Below, piece after piece: positions 21,737-33,008 of a DNA stretch of 64,000 bases. Made by a program: the position numbers and the translations under genes. The stretch comes from Rahnella aquatilis CIP 78.65 = ATCC 33071 (GTDB lineage: Bacteria > Pseudomonadota > Gammaproteobacteria > Enterobacterales > Enterobacteriaceae), in contig NC_016818.1 in the NCBI RefSeq assembly GCF_000241955.1, positions 1,364,001 to 1,428,000 of the forward strand, written 5' to 3'. Numbering within the stretch: position 1 is the first letter of the stretch; every line of letters starts with the position of its first letter. The notes beneath the pieces were generated by a model. The model was not told the DNA's origin, made no database searches, and saw only the letters and a list, made by a program, of their open reading frames with translations.

Positions 21737-22035
21737 TCCCTCTACAACATGGTCTTATTCTGGCCGCGATCCTCTTTGTGTTGGGGCTTACCGGGCTGCT
21801 GGTTCGTCGTAACCTGCTGTTTATGCTGATCAGCCTCGAAGTGATGATCAACGCGGCAGCGCTGGCGTTTATCGTGGCGGGAAGCTACTGGGGTCAGGCG
21901 GACGGACAGGTGATGTACATTCTGGCTATCAGCCTCGCTGCGGCAGAGGCCAGTATTGGCCTGGCGTTGCTGCTGCAACTGTATCGCCGTCGCCACACTC
22001 TGAATATTGATACTGTCAGTGAGATGCGCGGATGA
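21733..22035 (+). CDS. nuoK: NADH-quinone oxidoreductase subunit K
   Basis: NuoK (ND4L homologue) is a 100-residue membrane subunit with three helices. The conserved membrane glutamates of the proton path are E36 ([10 protein letters not shown]) and E72 ([11 protein letters not shown]). It overlaps nuoJ and nuoL by 4 bp each (ATGA), so nuoJ-K-L are translationally coupled. Confidence 0.96.
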   Translation: MIPLQHGLILAAILFVLGLTGLLVRRNLLFMLISLEVMINAAALAFIVAGSYWGQADGQVMYILAISLAAAEASIGLALLLQLYRRRHTLNIDTVSEMRG

Positions 22036-23879
22036 ACTTACTCTATTTAACAATTCTGTTCCCGCTGATTGGCTTCCTGTTACTGGCCTTTTCTCGCGGA
22101 CGCTGGTCTGAAAATACCTCCGCTACCCTTGGTGTAGGTTCTATTGGTCTGGCAGCAGTGACCACCATTTACGTGGGCATCAATTTCCTCAGCCAGAAAG
22201 CGGCGGGCGTGGAAGTCTTTAACCAGCATCTGTGGAACTGGATGCAGGTCGGGGATTTCAACATTCCCGTCACGCTGACGCTCGATGGTTTATCGATGAC
22301 CATGTTGTCTGTGGTCACCGGTGTCGGTTTCTTCATCCACATGTTCGCTTCCTGGTACATGCGCGGTGAAGAAGGCTATTCACGCTTTTTCGCGTACACC
22401 AACCTGTTTATCGCCAGCATGGTGATTCTGGTACTGGCTGACAACCTGCTGCTGATGTACCTGGGCTGGGAAGGCGTGGGCCTGTGCAGCTACCTGTTGA
22501 TCGGTTTCTACTACACCCATCCGGCCAACGGTGCGGCCGCGATGAAGGCCTTCATCGTGACCCGTGTCGGTGACGTGTTCCTGGCTTTCGCGCTGTTCAT
22601 CTTGTACCGCGAACTGGGTACGCTGAACTTCCGTGAACTGATGATTCTGGCACCGCAAAAACTGGCAGTGGGTGATACGGCTATCACCTGGGCGACCCTG
22701 ATGTTACTGGGTGGCGCAGTGGGTAAATCTGCACAGCTCCCGCTTCAGACCTGGCTGGCAGATGCCATGGCCGGTCCGACGCCGGTTTCCGCGCTGATCC
22801 ACGCCGCGACCATGGTCACCGCCGGTGTTTACCTGATTGCACGTACTCACGGCCTGTTCCTGATGGCGCCGGAAATACTGCATCTGGTGGGCATTATCGG
22901 TGCGGTCACGTTGGTTCTGGCGGGCTTTGCTGCGCTGGTGCAAACGGATATCAAACGTGTTCTCGCGTACTCGACCATGAGCCAGATTGGTTACATGTTC
23001 CTGGCGCTGGGCGTTCAGGCGTGGGATGCCGCTATCTTCCACCTGATGACGCACGCGTTCTTCAAAGCACTATTGTTCCTTTCTTCCGGTTCGGTCATTT
23101 TGGCCTGCCACCACGAACAGAACATCTTCAAAATGGGTGGATTACGTAAGTCCATTCCACTGGTGTATATCTGCTTCCTGGTCGGTGGTGCGGCGCTGTC
23201 CGCCTTGCCAATCATCACTGCGGGCTTCTTCAGTAAAGACGAAATCCTTGCGGGTGCGCTGGCTAACGGCCACCTGAATCTGATGGTTGCGGGTCTGGTC
23301 GGTGCGTTTATGACCTCGCTGTACACCTTCCGCATGATCTTCATCGTCTTCCATGGCGAAGAGAAAATCAAAGCGCATGCGGGTAAAGGCATCACTCACC
23401 ACCTGCCGCTACTGGTGTTACTGGTTCTGTCCACCTTCATTGGCGCGATGATTGTTCCGCCACTGAAAGGCGTACTGCCGGATACCACTGAGCTGGCGCA
23501 TGGCAGTGTGCTGACGCTGGAAATCACATCAGGCGTGATTGCAATTGCTGGCATTCTGCTGGCGGCGGCTCTGTATCTGGGGAAACGCTCGCTGGTCAAC
23601 AGTATTGCGAAAAGCGCACCGGGACGTTTCTTCACAACCTGGTGGTTCCATGCCTGGGGCTTCGACTGGCTGTATGACATGATTTTCGTGAAACCTTATC
23701 TGTTGGTCGCGAAACTCCTGCAACGTGATCCGCTGAACTCGATGATGAATCTGCCTGCGCTGTTTGCCCGTCTGGGTAACCGCGGTCTGACTCTCAGCGA
23801 AAACGGTCAGGTACGTTGGTACGTCGCGTCAATGGGGCTCGGTGCAGTCGTTGTTCTGGCGCTGCTGCTGGTGATTTAA
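22032..23879 (+). CDS. nuoL: NADH-quinone oxidoreductase subunit L
   Basis: NuoL (ND5 homologue) is the most distal antiporter-like, proton-pumping subunit of the membrane arm. The 615-residue protein has the [22 protein letters not shown] core helix with its key glutamate, the later [12 protein letters not shown] lysine helix, and the long C-terminal amphipathic helix typical of NuoL. A 98-bp structured gap separates it from nuoM. Confidence 0.96.
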   Translation: MNLLYLTILFPLIGFLLLAFSRGRWSENTSATLGVGSIGLAAVTTIYVGINFLSQKAAGVEVFNQHLWNWMQVGDFNIPVTLTLDGLSMTMLSVVTGVGFFIHMFASWYMRGEEGYSRFFAYTNLFIASMVILVLADNLLLMYLGWEGVGLCSYLLIGFYYTHPANGAAAMKAFIVTRVGDVFLAFALFILYRELGTLNFRELMILAPQKLAVGDTAITWATLMLLGGAVGKSAQLPLQTWLADAMAGPTPVSALIHAATMVTAGVYLIARTHGLFLMAPEILHLVGIIGAVTLVLAGFAALVQTDIKRVLAYSTMSQIGYMFLALGVQAWDAAIFHLMTHAFFKALLFLSSGSVILACHHEQNIFKMGGLRKSIPLVYICFLVGGAALSALPIITAGFFSKDEILAGALANGHLNLMVAGLVGAFMTSLYTFRMIFIVFHGEEKIKAHAGKGITHHLPLLVLLVLSTFIGAMIVPPLKGVLPDTTELAHGSVLTLEITSGVIAIAGILLAAALYLGKRSLVNSIAKSAPGRFFTTWWFHAWGFDWLYDMIFVKPYLLVAKLLQRDPLNSMMNLPALFARLGNRGLTLSENGQVRWYVASMGLGAVVVLALLLVI

Positions 23880-23906
23880 GCCTGCATTACAGGTGTAATT
23901 ATCAAT

Positions 23907-23933
23907 GCCGGTCTGTTCCCGTAACGGGCCGGC
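23907..23933 (+). other. Intercistronic hairpin in the nuoL-nuoM gap
   Basis: GCCGG/CCGGC encloses CCCG-TAA-CGGG with a TCTGTT bulge on the left side. There is no T-run, so it is not a canonical terminator. It may stabilise or mark a processing point in the long nuo mRNA. Confidence 0.45.
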
Positions 23934-23977
23934 AAGTGAAATAGCCTTCGGGCATACAAAGAAGGGAACGACACGCC

Positions 23978-25507
23978 ATGCTATTACCTTGGCTAATATT
24001 TATCCCCTTTATCGGCGGGCTGCTGTGCTGGCAGACTGAGCGCTTTGGGAGCAAAGTACCGCGCTGGATCGCGTTGATTGCGATGGGGCTGACGCTGGCT
24101 CTTTCCGTGCAATTGTGGTTGCAGGGAGGATATTCATTAACGACGCCTGCGGGTATTCCACAGTGGCAATCCGAGTTTTCGTTGCCGTGGATCCCACGTT
24201 TTGGCATCAGCTTCCATCTGGCGCTGGACGGTTTGTCCCTGCTGATGGTGGTGTTGACCGGTCTGCTGGGTGTTCTGGCGATCCTCTGTTCGTGGCGTGA
24301 AATCCAGAAGTATCAGGGCTTCTTCCACCTGAACTTACTGTGGATCCTCGGCGGCGTGATCGGCGTGTTCCTCGCCATCGACATGTTCCTGTTCTTCTTC
24401 TTCTGGGAAATGATGCTGGTGCCGATGTACTTCCTGATTGCCTTGTGGGGTCACAAAGCGTCAGACGGTAAAACGCGTATCAGCGCAGCGACTAAATTCT
24501 TCATCTATACGCAGTCCAGCGGTCTGGTGATGTTGATTGCCATCCTCGGCCTGGTGTTCGTGCATTACAACGCCACTGGTGTATGGACATTCAACTACGC
24601 TGACCTGCTGAAAACGCCAATGTCGCACGGTGTTGAATATCTGCTGATGCTCGGTTTCTTTATCGCGTTTGCGGTGAAAATGCCGGTTGTGCCATTGCAC
24701 GGCTGGTTGCCGGATGCACACAGTCAGGCACCGACAGCCGGTTCCGTTGACTTAGCCGGTATCTTGCTGAAAACCGCGGCCTACGGGATGTTACGTTTCT
24801 GTCTGCCGCTGTTCCCGGAAGCGTCTCATCAGTTCGCACCGATTGCCATGTGGCTGGGTGTCATTGGTATCTTCTATGGTGCGTGGATGGCGTTCTGCCA
24901 GACCGATATTAAACGTCTGATCGCATACACCTCCGTTTCGCACATGGGCTTCGTGTTGATTGCCATCTACACCGGCAGCCAGCTGGCGTACCAGGGCGCA
25001 GTAATTCAGATGATTGCTCACGGTCTGTCCGCAGCCGGTATGTTCATCATCTGTGGTCAGTTGTATGAACGTCTGCATACCCGTGATATGCGCCAGATGG
25101 GCGGATTGTGGGGCCGGATTAAATACCTGCCAGCGTTGTCGCTGTTCTTCGCCGTCGCCACTTTAGGGATGCCGGGTACAGGTAACTTCGTGGGTGAATT
25201 CCAGATCCTGTTCGGCAGCTACCCGGTTGTGCCGGTGATCACTGTCATCTCAACCTTTGGTCTGGTGTTCGCTTCGGTTTACTCACTGGTGATGATGCAG
25301 CGCGCTTACTACGGCAAAGCAAAATCTGACGAACCGCTGCCGGGCATGACCTCACGCGAACTGTCGATCATCCTGTTACTGGTGGTATTGCTGGTGGCGC
25401 TGGGCTTCTACCCGCAGCCCATTCTGGATACTTCAAGTGCAGCGATGACTAACATTCAGCACTGGTTCGGGTCTTCAGTTTCCACTATTTCAACGACAAG
25501 GCCGTAA
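23978..25507 (+). CDS. nuoM: NADH-quinone oxidoreductase subunit M
   Basis: NuoM (ND4 homologue) is an antiporter-like proton-pumping subunit of 509 residues, identical in length to E. coli. The FFFFWEMMLVPMYFLIALWG helix holds the essential glutamate, and the AFAVKMPVVPLHGWLPDAH helix the essential lysine. A GAAGGGAACG ribosome site precedes the ATG. It is followed by nuoN after 6 bp. Confidence 0.97.
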   Translation: MLLPWLIFIPFIGGLLCWQTERFGSKVPRWIALIAMGLTLALSVQLWLQGGYSLTTPAGIPQWQSEFSLPWIPRFGISFHLALDGLSLLMVVLTGLLGVLAILCSWREIQKYQGFFHLNLLWILGGVIGVFLAIDMFLFFFFWEMMLVPMYFLIALWGHKASDGKTRISAATKFFIYTQSSGLVMLIAILGLVFVHYNATGVWTFNYADLLKTPMSHGVEYLLMLGFFIAFAVKMPVVPLHGWLPDAHSQAPTAGSVDLAGILLKTAAYGMLRFCLPLFPEASHQFAPIAMWLGVIGIFYGAWMAFCQTDIKRLIAYTSVSHMGFVLIAIYTGSQLAYQGAVIQMIAHGLSAAGMFIICGQLYERLHTRDMRQMGGLWGRIKYLPALSLFFAVATLGMPGTGNFVGEFQILFGSYPVVPVITVISTFGLVFASVYSLVMMQRAYYGKAKSDEPLPGMTSRELSIILLLVVLLVALGFYPQPILDTSSAAMTNIQHWFGSSVSTISTTRP

Positions 25508-25513
25508 CTCGCC

Positions 25514-26974
25514 ATGACATTTACACTTCAAAATCTGATCGCACTATTACCGCTGATGATCGTCGGATTGACGGTGGTGGTGGTGATGCTGTCCATTGCG
25601 TGGCGACGCGACCATTTTCTTAATGCCACACTGACAGTCATCGGGCTGAACGTTGCCTTACTTTCCCTTTACTATGTCGGGCAGGTCGGCCCGCAGGACG
25701 TCACACCGCTGCTGCGCGTTGACGGCTACTCGATGTTCTACATCGGGCTGGTATTGCTGGCGAGTCTGGCCACCAGCACGTTTGCTTACCCCTGGCTGGC
25801 CGGTTATCCGGACAACCGCGAAGAGTTCTATCTGTTAGTTCTCATTGCGGCCATGGGCGGCATTCTGCTGGCATGTTCTAACCATCTGGCGTCAATGTTC
25901 CTCGGGATCGAACTGATTTCCCTGCCATTGTTCGGCCTGATTGGTTACGCCTACCGCCAGAAACGCTCGCTGGAAGCGGCTATCAAATACATGCTGCTGT
26001 CGGCTGCTGCGTCTTCCTTCCTGCTGTTTGGTATGGCGCTGCTGTACGCACAGTCCGGTGATTTGTCGTTCGCGTCTTTGGGCAAAAATCTGGGCGATGG
26101 CGTAATGCTGCATCAGCCTTTGCTGATGGCCGGTCTCGGAATGATGATTGTGGGCCTGGGCTTCAAACTGTCGCTGGTTCCGTTCCACCTGTGGACGCCA
26201 GACGTGTATCAGGGCGCACCTGCACCGGTCTCGACTTTCCTGGCAACCGCCAGCAAGATCGCTATCTTTGCGGTGGTCATGCGTTTGTTCCTGTATGCGC
26301 CTGTGGCTGACAGTGAATCAATCCGCATCGTGCTGAGCATCATTGCCTTCTGTTCGATTCTGGTAGGTAACCTGATGGCAATCAGCCAGAGCAACATTAA
26401 ACGTCTGCTCGGTTATTCCTCCATCGCTCACCTTGGTTATCTGCTGGTGGCACTGATTGCGGTACAAACGCACCAGTTGTCGATGGAAACCGTTGGTGTG
26501 TATCTGGCCGGTTATCTGTTCAGCAGCCTCGGCGCTTTCGGTGTGGTCAGCCTGATGTCCAGCCCGTACAAAGGCCCGGACGCAGAATCACTGTTCTCTT
26601 ACCGTGGCCTGTTCTGGCATAAGCCAATCCTGTCTGCGGTAATGACCGTGATGATGTTGTCACTGGCCGGTATTCCGATGACGCTTGGCTTTATCGGTAA
26701 GTTCTACGTGATTGCTACCGGTGTGACCGCGCATCTGTGGTGGCTGACCGGTGCTGTGGTTGTCGGTTCTGCGATTGGTCTTTATTACTATCTGCGCGTC
26801 ACCGTGAGCCTGTACCTGAGTGCACCGGAAACGCTGGTACGTGATACCCCGAACAACTGGGCACTGACCGCAGGCGGTGTCGTGGTGCTGATTTCTGCGA
26901 TTTTAGTGCTGTTGCTGGGTATCTTCCCGCAACCGCTGATTTCGCTGGTACAGATGGCGCAACCGCTGCTTTAA
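25514..26974 (+). CDS. nuoN: NADH-quinone oxidoreductase subunit N
   Basis: NuoN (ND2 homologue) is the third antiporter-like subunit, 486 residues with about 14 helices. Landmarks are the [17 protein letters not shown] glutamate helix, the [20 protein letters not shown] lysine helix and a second lysine in [18 protein letters not shown]. It is the last gene of the nuo operon and is followed by a strong terminator. Confidence 0.97.
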   Translation: MTFTLQNLIALLPLMIVGLTVVVVMLSIAWRRDHFLNATLTVIGLNVALLSLYYVGQVGPQDVTPLLRVDGYSMFYIGLVLLASLATSTFAYPWLAGYPDNREEFYLLVLIAAMGGILLACSNHLASMFLGIELISLPLFGLIGYAYRQKRSLEAAIKYMLLSAAASSFLLFGMALLYAQSGDLSFASLGKNLGDGVMLHQPLLMAGLGMMIVGLGFKLSLVPFHLWTPDVYQGAPAPVSTFLATASKIAIFAVVMRLFLYAPVADSESIRIVLSIIAFCSILVGNLMAISQSNIKRLLGYSSIAHLGYLLVALIAVQTHQLSMETVGVYLAGYLFSSLGAFGVVSLMSSPYKGPDAESLFSYRGLFWHKPILSAVMTVMMLSLAGIPMTLGFIGKFYVIATGVTAHLWWLTGAVVVGSAIGLYYYLRVTVSLYLSAPETLVRDTPNNWALTAGGVVVLISAILVLLLGIFPQPLISLVQMAQPLL

Positions 26975-26994
26975 GAAAACTGTAAGTCATGACG

Positions 26995-27020
26995 AAGCCG
27001 CTCAAATGAGCGGCTTTTTT
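26995..27020 (+). terminator. nuo operon terminator
   Basis: A 9-bp perfect stem AAGCCGCTC/GAGCGGCTT with an AAAT loop and following Ts lies 20 bp after the nuoN stop. Confidence 0.92.
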
Positions 27021-27039
27021 CATCGTATTGCTCAGTAAT

Positions 27040-27055
27040 TGTGATTCGCATCACA
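27040..27055. promoter_or_regulatory. CRP-cAMP binding site before the ycdZ homologue
   Basis: TGTGA-TTCGCA-TCACA matches both CRP half-sites perfectly (TGTGA-N6-TCACA), with AT-rich flanks. Its centre is about 119 bp upstream of the ycdZ ATG. A TATTAC hexamer at 27078-27083 would put a start near 27090, with the CRP centre near -42, the class II position. The -10 is weak, so CRP dependence would be expected. Confidence 0.75.
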
Positions 27056-27166
27056 TTTGTATGTACGTTCAACAAAATATTACATTGGTTTTGTGATCTC
27101 TCCCATTCCATTATTCCTGCCAATGCGTACACTGCGCGCTTGTTCCGATTCGTACAGGTTTACACC

Positions 27167-27682
27167 ATGAATGTTTTAGTGATGATCGCCATCACCACCG
27201 GCATCCTCTCCGGTATCTGGGGCTGGGTTGCGATTAGCTTTGGCCTGATAAGCTGGGCGGGTTTTCTGGGGTGTACTGCGTATTTCGCATGCCCGCAGGG
27301 AGGATTACGCGGATTGCTGATCAGCACGCTGACCTGCCTCAGTGGGGTATTCTGGGCGGTCGTGATCATCGCCGGCAGCGCAATGCGCCCGGAATGGAAT
27401 ATTCTTGGTTATCTGCTGACGGGTATAGTGGCGTTTCTGATGTGTATTCAGGCACGGCAGCAGTGGCTGGCCTTTGTGCCGGGTACTTTTATCGGTGCCT
27501 GTGCGACCTTCGCCGCGCAAGGTGACTGGCGTCAGGTGGTGGTGTCTTTGCTGGTCGGGCTGGTGTTCGGTTACGCGATGAAAAACAGCGGATTATGGCT
27601 GGCAAAACAGCGCGAAAAACAGCAAAGCGACGCCACGAAAGGACCAGTTTTTACGGAAACGAAAGGGTCGGAAGGTTCTTAA
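27167..27682 (+). CDS. YcdZ-like DUF1097 inner-membrane protein
   Basis: The 171-residue product closely resembles E. coli YcdZ (DUF1097), a small inner-membrane protein of unknown function. About five hydrophobic helices are visible, with conserved GCTAYFACPQGG (about residues 28-39) and FVPGTFIGACATFAAQGDW (about 103-121) segments and a polar C-terminal tail. The start at 27167 (MNVLVMIAITTGILSG) matches the family; an open frame extends upstream to 27041 but runs into the CRP site. In E. coli ycdZ is elsewhere in the chromosome, so its place between nuoN and elaB is lineage specific. Confidence 0.85.
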   Translation: MNVLVMIAITTGILSGIWGWVAISFGLISWAGFLGCTAYFACPQGGLRGLLISTLTCLSGVFWAVVIIAGSAMRPEWNILGYLLTGIVAFLMCIQARQQWLAFVPGTFIGACATFAAQGDWRQVVVSLLVGLVFGYAMKNSGLWLAKQREKQQSDATKGPVFTETKGSEGS

Positions 27683-27794
27683 AACCTCGATTTTTCGGCA
27701 CTTTAGGGTGGATCATTCAGGCAATTACTCCCGATATACGCTAGGGTTAAAGGCAGTCTGTGCTTTTACACGAACACATCATAAGGAGATAACC

Positions 27795-28103
27795 ATGGCT
27801 GATCAATTTGAGACACAGCAGAATTCGTTGGATGACGATTTACGCATGCTGACTGAAACACTGGAAGAAGTACTGAAATCCTCCGGTGACAAAGCGGATG
27901 AGAAATACATTCAGGTCAAAGCACGTGCAGAGAATGCGCTGAAAGATATCAAATCACGTATTGACCCGGCTGGACGTTCTTACTGCAAGAAAGCCCGTCA
28001 GGTAGCGGAAAGAACAGACTATTATGTGCATGAAAATCCATGGCATGGTGTCGGTTTTGGCGCTGCCGCAGGTCTGGTTGTCGGCCTGCTTCTGCGCCGT
28101 TAA
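27795..28103 (+). CDS. elaB: Stress-response membrane-anchored protein ElaB (DUF883 family)
   Basis: ElaB belongs to the ElaB/YqjD/YgaM family: C-tail-anchored inner-membrane proteins made in stationary phase that associate with ribosomes or protect against stress. The 102-residue product has a helical charged N-terminal region, the conserved YYVHENPWHGVGFGAAAG stretch and a C-terminal helix ending GLLLRR, the typical anchor. AAGGAG at 27783-27788 supports the start at 27795 over the open frame that begins at 27708. A terminator follows. Confidence 0.93.
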   Translation: MADQFETQQNSLDDDLRMLTETLEEVLKSSGDKADEKYIQVKARAENALKDIKSRIDPAGRSYCKKARQVAERTDYYVHENPWHGVGFGAAAGLVVGLLLRR

Positions 28104-28114
28104 TCTGACTGTAC

Positions 28115-28140
28115 AGGGGCAGCACGTGCTGCTCCTTTTT
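28115..28140 (+). terminator. Intrinsic terminator after elaB
   Basis: GGGGCAGCA/TGCTGCTCC pairs with one G-T wobble around a CG centre and is followed by TTTTT, 12 bp after the elaB stop. Confidence 0.85.
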
Positions 28141-28333
28141 CTCCTGGTTTGCTTACTCCTTTCTCCCCTCCTATACTCCTTCTTAGCTAATGGCACTCAC
28201 TTCAGCTTGATCTGTCGCATATTTTCATTTTTCGTATCGCCGCATAATTCATCCGTAATTGATCCAACCCGTTTTTTGATCCAGAAGGGTATTTCTGCCC
28301 GTCACTAAACATCCGGTATGGCCCGAGGTAGCG

Positions 28334-29671
28334 GTGAAACAAATATCAGCAATCATTGAACAGCTTGATACGAGGCTGGCAGGCGAATGGCCTGCTACCG
28401 CAGGGATCCGGCAGTTCAGTTATTCCCTGCAAAAACAGCCTGACACTGGCCTGCTTGAATGGCTGGCGGCACAGCCTTGTTACCCGAAATTTTACTGGCA
28501 ACAACGTGACGGAAATGAAGAGGCTGCGGTCTGTGGCGATGCTTATTCTTTTGGAAATACTGCGCAGGCGCAGGCGTTTATACGACAGTTTCCTGATGTT
28601 CCCGATTTACATATCTGGGGATTGAATGCGTTTAACGGCGCAGAGGATGGCACATCCACCCATAACGCACTGTTTCTTCCCCGCATCGAACTTTGCCGTC
28701 AGGGCAATACCTGGTGGTTGCGCTGTACCATTTTCAGCCCGCATTCTTTACGTGCTGAAGCGCGCCGCACCCGCTTATTCCTCCGTTCACTGGTCGCCAG
28801 TCGTGCCTTGCCGCCAATTGCTTCCCGCGTATTACAACATCAGCATTTACCGGCCCAGTCGCAGTGGAAACCGCTGATCGACCGCGCGCTTTCGGGTATT
28901 GAACAGCATCAGTTCGACAAAGTGGTGCTGGCGCGCAAAACAACCTTAACGCTCAGCCAGCCGCTGAATGCCTGTGCATTTCTTGCCGCCAGCCGCAATG
29001 TTAATCATCACTGCTATCACTTCATGCTGGCGTTTACCCCGCACCAGGCATTTCTGGGTTCCAGCCCGGAACGTCTGTTCCTGCGCGATAACACCGAGCT
29101 CTATACCGAAGCGCTGGCGGGAACCGTAGCCAATCATCCCGATGACCAGGAAGCGCAGACGCTGGGTGACTGGCTGCTCAGCGATGGCAAAAACCAGCGC
29201 GAAAATTTACTGGTCGTTGATGACATCTGCCAGCGTTTACAGGGCGGGGCGCACTCTCTGGATGTGACGCCAGCGGAGATTTTACGTCTGCGCAAAGTGC
29301 AGCATTTACGCCGCAATATTCACGGTGAACTGACCGAGCCTGATGACGCCGGTTGCCTGCAACGTCTGCAACCGACTGCAGCGGTGGCCGGATTACCCCG
29401 TCAGGCAGCGCGTGCATTCATCGCCGAATTTGAACCTTTTGACCGCGAATGGTATGCCGGTTCCGCCGGTTATCTCAGTGCTGAACAAAGTGAATTCACT
29501 GTCGCGCTGCGTTCGGCTGCGGTGAAAGGACATCATCTTGAACTCTACGCGGGCGCGGGGATTGTCGCCGGTTCTGACGCTGCACAGGAATGGCAGGAAA
29601 TCGAAAACAAAGCCGCCGGTTTGCGCACTTTGTTGGAAGAACATTACGCGCCTGCCGTTCAGGCCGGATAA
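28334..29671 (+). CDS. menF: Isochorismate synthase MenF
   Basis: MenF converts chorismate to isochorismate, the committed step of menaquinone synthesis. The 445-residue protein has the chorismate-binding fold in its C-terminal two thirds; the general base K196 (DKVVLAR) and general acid E246 (SSPERL) correspond to the E. coli K190/E240 pair. The start is GTG 28334 with GAGG at 28325-28328. It heads the menF-D-H-B-C-E cluster, in E. coli order. A 25-bp gap separates it from menD. Confidence 0.95.
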   Translation: MKQISAIIEQLDTRLAGEWPATAGIRQFSYSLQKQPDTGLLEWLAAQPCYPKFYWQQRDGNEEAAVCGDAYSFGNTAQAQAFIRQFPDVPDLHIWGLNAFNGAEDGTSTHNALFLPRIELCRQGNTWWLRCTIFSPHSLRAEARRTRLFLRSLVASRALPPIASRVLQHQHLPAQSQWKPLIDRALSGIEQHQFDKVVLARKTTLTLSQPLNACAFLAASRNVNHHCYHFMLAFTPHQAFLGSSPERLFLRDNTELYTEALAGTVANHPDDQEAQTLGDWLLSDGKNQRENLLVVDDICQRLQGGAHSLDVTPAEILRLRKVQHLRRNIHGELTEPDDAGCLQRLQPTAAVAGLPRQAARAFIAEFEPFDREWYAGSAGYLSAEQSEFTVALRSAAVKGHHLELYAGAGIVAGSDAAQEWQEIENKAAGLRTLLEEHYAPAVQAG

Positions 29672-29696
29672 CCCCCTTTGCCGGAGTGAGTTAAAC

Positions 29697-31370
29697 ATGT
29701 CTGTTGCCGTCTTTAACCGCCGCTGGGCGACGCTTATCCTCGAAGCGTTAACCCGTCATCAGGTGCAGCACGTGTGCATCGCGCCCGGTTCCCGCTCCAC
29801 GCCGCTGACCCTTGCCGCCGCCGCGCATCCGCACCTTATCTGCCATACCCATTTTGATGAACGCGGCCTCGGCCACCTGGCACTCGGGCTGGCAAAAGCC
29901 AGCGGAAAACGAGTGGCGATCATCGTCACCTCGGGCACGGCGGTGGCAAATTTATATCCCGCGCTGATTGAGGCCGGGCTGACTGGCGAAAAACTGGTGT
30001 TGCTTACGGCTGATCGTCCACCGGAACTCATCAATTGCGGTGCGAATCAGGCTATCCGCCAGACCGGTATGTTCGCCAGTCATCCGGTCGGGACGCTGGA
30101 TTTACCGCGTCCGACGCCGGAAATCAGCGCGCGCTGGCTGGTTTCTGCGCTGGATAATGCGCTGGCGCAGCAGACGCACGGCGCCGTGCACATCAATTGC
30201 CCGTTCGCCGAACCGCTGTATGGCGAGGACAACGGTGAACATCAGGACTGGCTGCAAACGCTGGGCGACTGGTGGCAGGGGCATCAGCCGTGGCTGAGTT
30301 ATTCTCAGGTTTTGCCCGCGACGGCACAACCTGACTGGTTTTCCTGGCGACAAAAGCGCGGCGTCATTATCGCTGGCCGTCTTTCTGCCTGCGAAAGTGA
30401 ACAGGTGGCACAGTGGGCGGCGCAACTGGGCTGGCCGTTGATCAGTGATGTGCAGGCATCAACCGGCAATCCACTTCCCTGCGCAGATTTGTGGCTGGCA
30501 TCGCCTCAGGCGCAGGCAATACTGGCGCACGTCCAGTTGGTTATCCAGTTCGGCGGCGGTCTGACCGGTAAGCGCCTGCTGCAATGGCAGGCGACCTGTC
30601 AGCCCGATGAATACTGGCTGGTTGATCCGCTGTCAGGCCGTCAGGATCCGGCGCAGCATCGCGGTCGTCGTCTACAGGCCAGCGTCAGTGAATGGTTACA
30701 GTCTCATCCGGCGCAGTCTCAGCCAGACTGGGCAGAATCCCTTGAGCATTGCTCGCAGCGGGCGTTACATGCGGTTGAAACCCGTCTCGAGGGTGTATTT
30801 GGCGAGGCCGCCACCGCGTGGCAGCTTCCCGCTTTATTGCCTGAGCACGGGCAGTTATTTCTCGGCAACAGTCTGATTGTCCGTCTGGTGGATGCCTTTG
30901 CTCAACTCCCCACCGGTTATTCTGTTTTCGCCAATCGCGGCGCGAGCGGTATTGACGGGTTGTTGTCCACCGCCGCAGGCGTGCAGCGCGCGACCTGCAA
31001 ACCGACGCTGGTGCTGCTGGGCGATATCTCTGCACTTTATGACTTAAACGCGCTGGCGCTGATGCGTCAGTGCTCCGCGCCGACGGTGATTATTGTAGTG
31101 AATAATAATGGCGGGCAGATTTTCTCGTTATTGCCAACGCCTGAAGCCGAGCGGCAGCGTTTTTACTGCATGCCACAGAACGTCAGCTTCAGCCATGCGG
31201 CGGCGATGTTTGGGCTCGATTATGCCTGTCCGACATCGATGTCTGAGCTGCACCATGCCGTCAGACAATGCTGGCAGCATGGCGGCGTGAAACTGATTGA
31301 GCTGAAAGTCAGCGAGACGGAAGGGGCGGAATGCCTGCGTTCGCTGGTGCAGGAGATGAGCGCATCATGA
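29697..31370 (+). CDS. menD: SEPHCHC synthase MenD
   Basis: MenD is a thiamine-diphosphate enzyme that joins 2-oxoglutarate (with loss of CO2) to isochorismate, giving 2-succinyl-5-enolpyruvyl-6-hydroxy-3-cyclohexene-1-carboxylate. The 557-residue protein shows the N-terminal [15 protein letters not shown] motif and a C-terminal ThDP-binding region around [14 protein letters not shown] with [16 protein letters not shown] 29697 ([10 protein letters not shown]) matches the family and has GGAGTGAG upstream; the frame is open from 29538 inside menF. The stop overlaps menH (ATGA). Confidence 0.96.
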   Translation: MSVAVFNRRWATLILEALTRHQVQHVCIAPGSRSTPLTLAAAAHPHLICHTHFDERGLGHLALGLAKASGKRVAIIVTSGTAVANLYPALIEAGLTGEKLVLLTADRPPELINCGANQAIRQTGMFASHPVGTLDLPRPTPEISARWLVSALDNALAQQTHGAVHINCPFAEPLYGEDNGEHQDWLQTLGDWWQGHQPWLSYSQVLPATAQPDWFSWRQKRGVIIAGRLSACESEQVAQWAAQLGWPLISDVQASTGNPLPCADLWLASPQAQAILAHVQLVIQFGGGLTGKRLLQWQATCQPDEYWLVDPLSGRQDPAQHRGRRLQASVSEWLQSHPAQSQPDWAESLEHCSQRALHAVETRLEGVFGEAATAWQLPALLPEHGQLFLGNSLIVRLVDAFAQLPTGYSVFANRGASGIDGLLSTAAGVQRATCKPTLVLLGDISALYDLNALALMRQCSAPTVIIVVNNNGGQIFSLLPTPEAERQRFYCMPQNVSFSHAAAMFGLDYACPTSMSELHHAVRQCWQHGGVKLIELKVSETEGAECLRSLVQEMSAS

Positions 31371-32164
31371 CGCTGGCCTGTCAGGTTCTCAACGCTGATG
31401 TTAAAGACCGCCCGTGGCTGGTGTTTCTGCACGGCCTGCTGGGCAGCGCGGAAGACTGGCAGCCATTGCTTCCCGCGCTCGACGGCTGGCCTTGTCTGTT
31501 GGTGGATTTACCGGGACATGGTCATTCCGCGTCGCTGACGGCTGCCGGATTTGCCGATGTCAGCCAGTTGTTAACCGGCACTTTGCACGAAAAAAACATT
31601 ACCGCGTACTGGCTGATCGGCTACTCGCTGGGCGGGCGCATCAGTCTGTATCACGCCTGTCAGGGCGATCGCAGCGGTTTACAGGGCGTACTGGTCGAAG
31701 GTGCGCATCCGGGGCTGACCTGTCAGGCGGAACGCGCACAACGCCGCCATCACGATCAGCAATGGGCGGCTCGCTTTTTGCAAATGCCGTGGAAACAGGC
31801 GCTGGAAAGCTGGTATCGACAACCTGTGTTTTCCAGCCTGACCGGTGAACAGCGCCAGCAACTGATTGCGTTGCGTGAGAACAATAACCCGCACACTGTC
31901 GCTGCCATGCTGGCCGCTACATCGCTTTCAGTACAACCCGATTTGCGCGGGAAACTGCTGCGGCTTTCCCTGCCGCTCGTCTGGTTGTGTGGCAGCCAGG
32001 ACGCCAAATTTATTCATCTCGCGCGGCAGTCCGGTTTCGGGCTGCGCACTGTCGCTGATGCCGGGCATAACGCCCACCGTGATAATCCGGCGGAATTTGC
32101 CCGTCAGGCACTGGCATTTATTACTTCACCTGTCTTAAAGGAAGTTGAACATGATTTATCCTGA
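31367..32164 (+). CDS. menH: SHCHC synthase MenH (alpha/beta hydrolase fold)
   Basis: MenH eliminates pyruvate from SEPHCHC to give 2-succinyl-6-hydroxy-2,4-cyclohexadiene-1-carboxylate. The 265-residue protein has the alpha/beta-hydrolase triad S87 (GYSLGG), D212 (GSQDAKF) and H234 (DAGHNAH), and the [10 protein letters not shown] oxyanion region. ATG 31367 overlaps the menD stop by 4 bp, the arrangement expected for coupled translation; the longer frame from 31331 is not preferred. Its 3' end overlaps menB by 14 bp. Confidence 0.95.
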   Translation: MTLACQVLNADVKDRPWLVFLHGLLGSAEDWQPLLPALDGWPCLLVDLPGHGHSASLTAAGFADVSQLLTGTLHEKNITAYWLIGYSLGGRISLYHACQGDRSGLQGVLVEGAHPGLTCQAERAQRRHHDQQWAARFLQMPWKQALESWYRQPVFSSLTGEQRQQLIALRENNNPHTVAAMLAATSLSVQPDLRGKLLRLSLPLVWLCGSQDAKFIHLARQSGFGLRTVADAGHNAHRDNPAEFARQALAFITSPVLKEVEHDLS

Positions 32165-33008
32165 TGAAAAAGAACTGTACGCGCCGGTCGAATGGCGTGA
32201 TTGCACCGGCGAGTTTGAAGATATCCGTTATCACAAATCCATTGACGGCATCGCTAAAATCACTATCAACCGCCCGCAGGTTCGTAATGCATTTCGTCCG
32301 CTGACCGTCAAAGAAATGATCCGCGCACTCGACGACGCCCGTAACGACGAAGGCATTGGCGTGGTCGTGCTGACCGGTGAAGGCGAAAAAGCCTTCTGCG
32401 CAGGCGGCGATCAGAAAGTGCGTGGCGATTACGGCGGTTACCAGGATGCCAGCGGTGTGCATCATCTCAACGTGCTGGATTTCCAGCGCCAGATCCGCAC
32501 CTGTCCGAAACCTGTCGTGGCGATGGTTGCCGGTTATTCCATCGGCGGCGGTCATGTTCTGCACATGATGTGTGATCTGACCATTGCCGCAGATAACGCC
32601 ATCTTCGGCCAGACCGGCCCGAAAGTCGGCTCTTTCGACGGCGGCTGGGGCGCATCCTATATGGCGCGTATCGTCGGTCAGAAAAAGGCCCGCGAAATCT
32701 GGTTCCTGTGCCGTCAGTACGATGCCAAAGCGGCGCTGGAGATGGGGCTGGTCAACACCGTGGTGCCGCTGGCGGATCTGGAAAAAGAAACCGTGCGCTG
32801 GTGTCGTGAAATGCTGGAAAACAGTCCGATGGCACTGCGTTGCCTGAAAGCCGCACTGAACGCCGACTGCGACGGCCAGGCCGGGCTTCAGGAACTGGCG
32901 GGGAACGCCACCATGTTGTTCTACATGACCGATGAAGGTCAGGAAGGTCGCAACGCGTTTAATGAAAAACGCCAGCCGGACTTCAGCAAATTTAAGCGTA
33001 ATCCATAA
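32151..33008 (+). CDS. menB: 1,4-dihydroxy-2-naphthoyl-CoA synthase MenB
   Basis: MenB is a crotonase-fold enzyme that cyclises O-succinylbenzoyl-CoA to DHNA-CoA. The 285-residue length equals E. coli MenB, and most of the protein is near identical by recall, including [20 protein letters not shown] (oxyanion glycines) and [23 protein letters not shown] 32151 has AAAGGAAG seven bases upstream, favouring it over the TTG at 32145. Its TAA shares a base with the menC ATG (TAATG). Confidence 0.97.
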   Translation: MIYPDEKELYAPVEWRDCTGEFEDIRYHKSIDGIAKITINRPQVRNAFRPLTVKEMIRALDDARNDEGIGVVVLTGEGEKAFCAGGDQKVRGDYGGYQDASGVHHLNVLDFQRQIRTCPKPVVAMVAGYSIGGGHVLHMMCDLTIAADNAIFGQTGPKVGSFDGGWGASYMARIVGQKKAREIWFLCRQYDAKAALEMGLVNTVVPLADLEKETVRWCREMLENSPMALRCLKAALNADCDGQAGLQELAGNATMLFYMTDEGQEGRNAFNEKRQPDFSKFKRNP

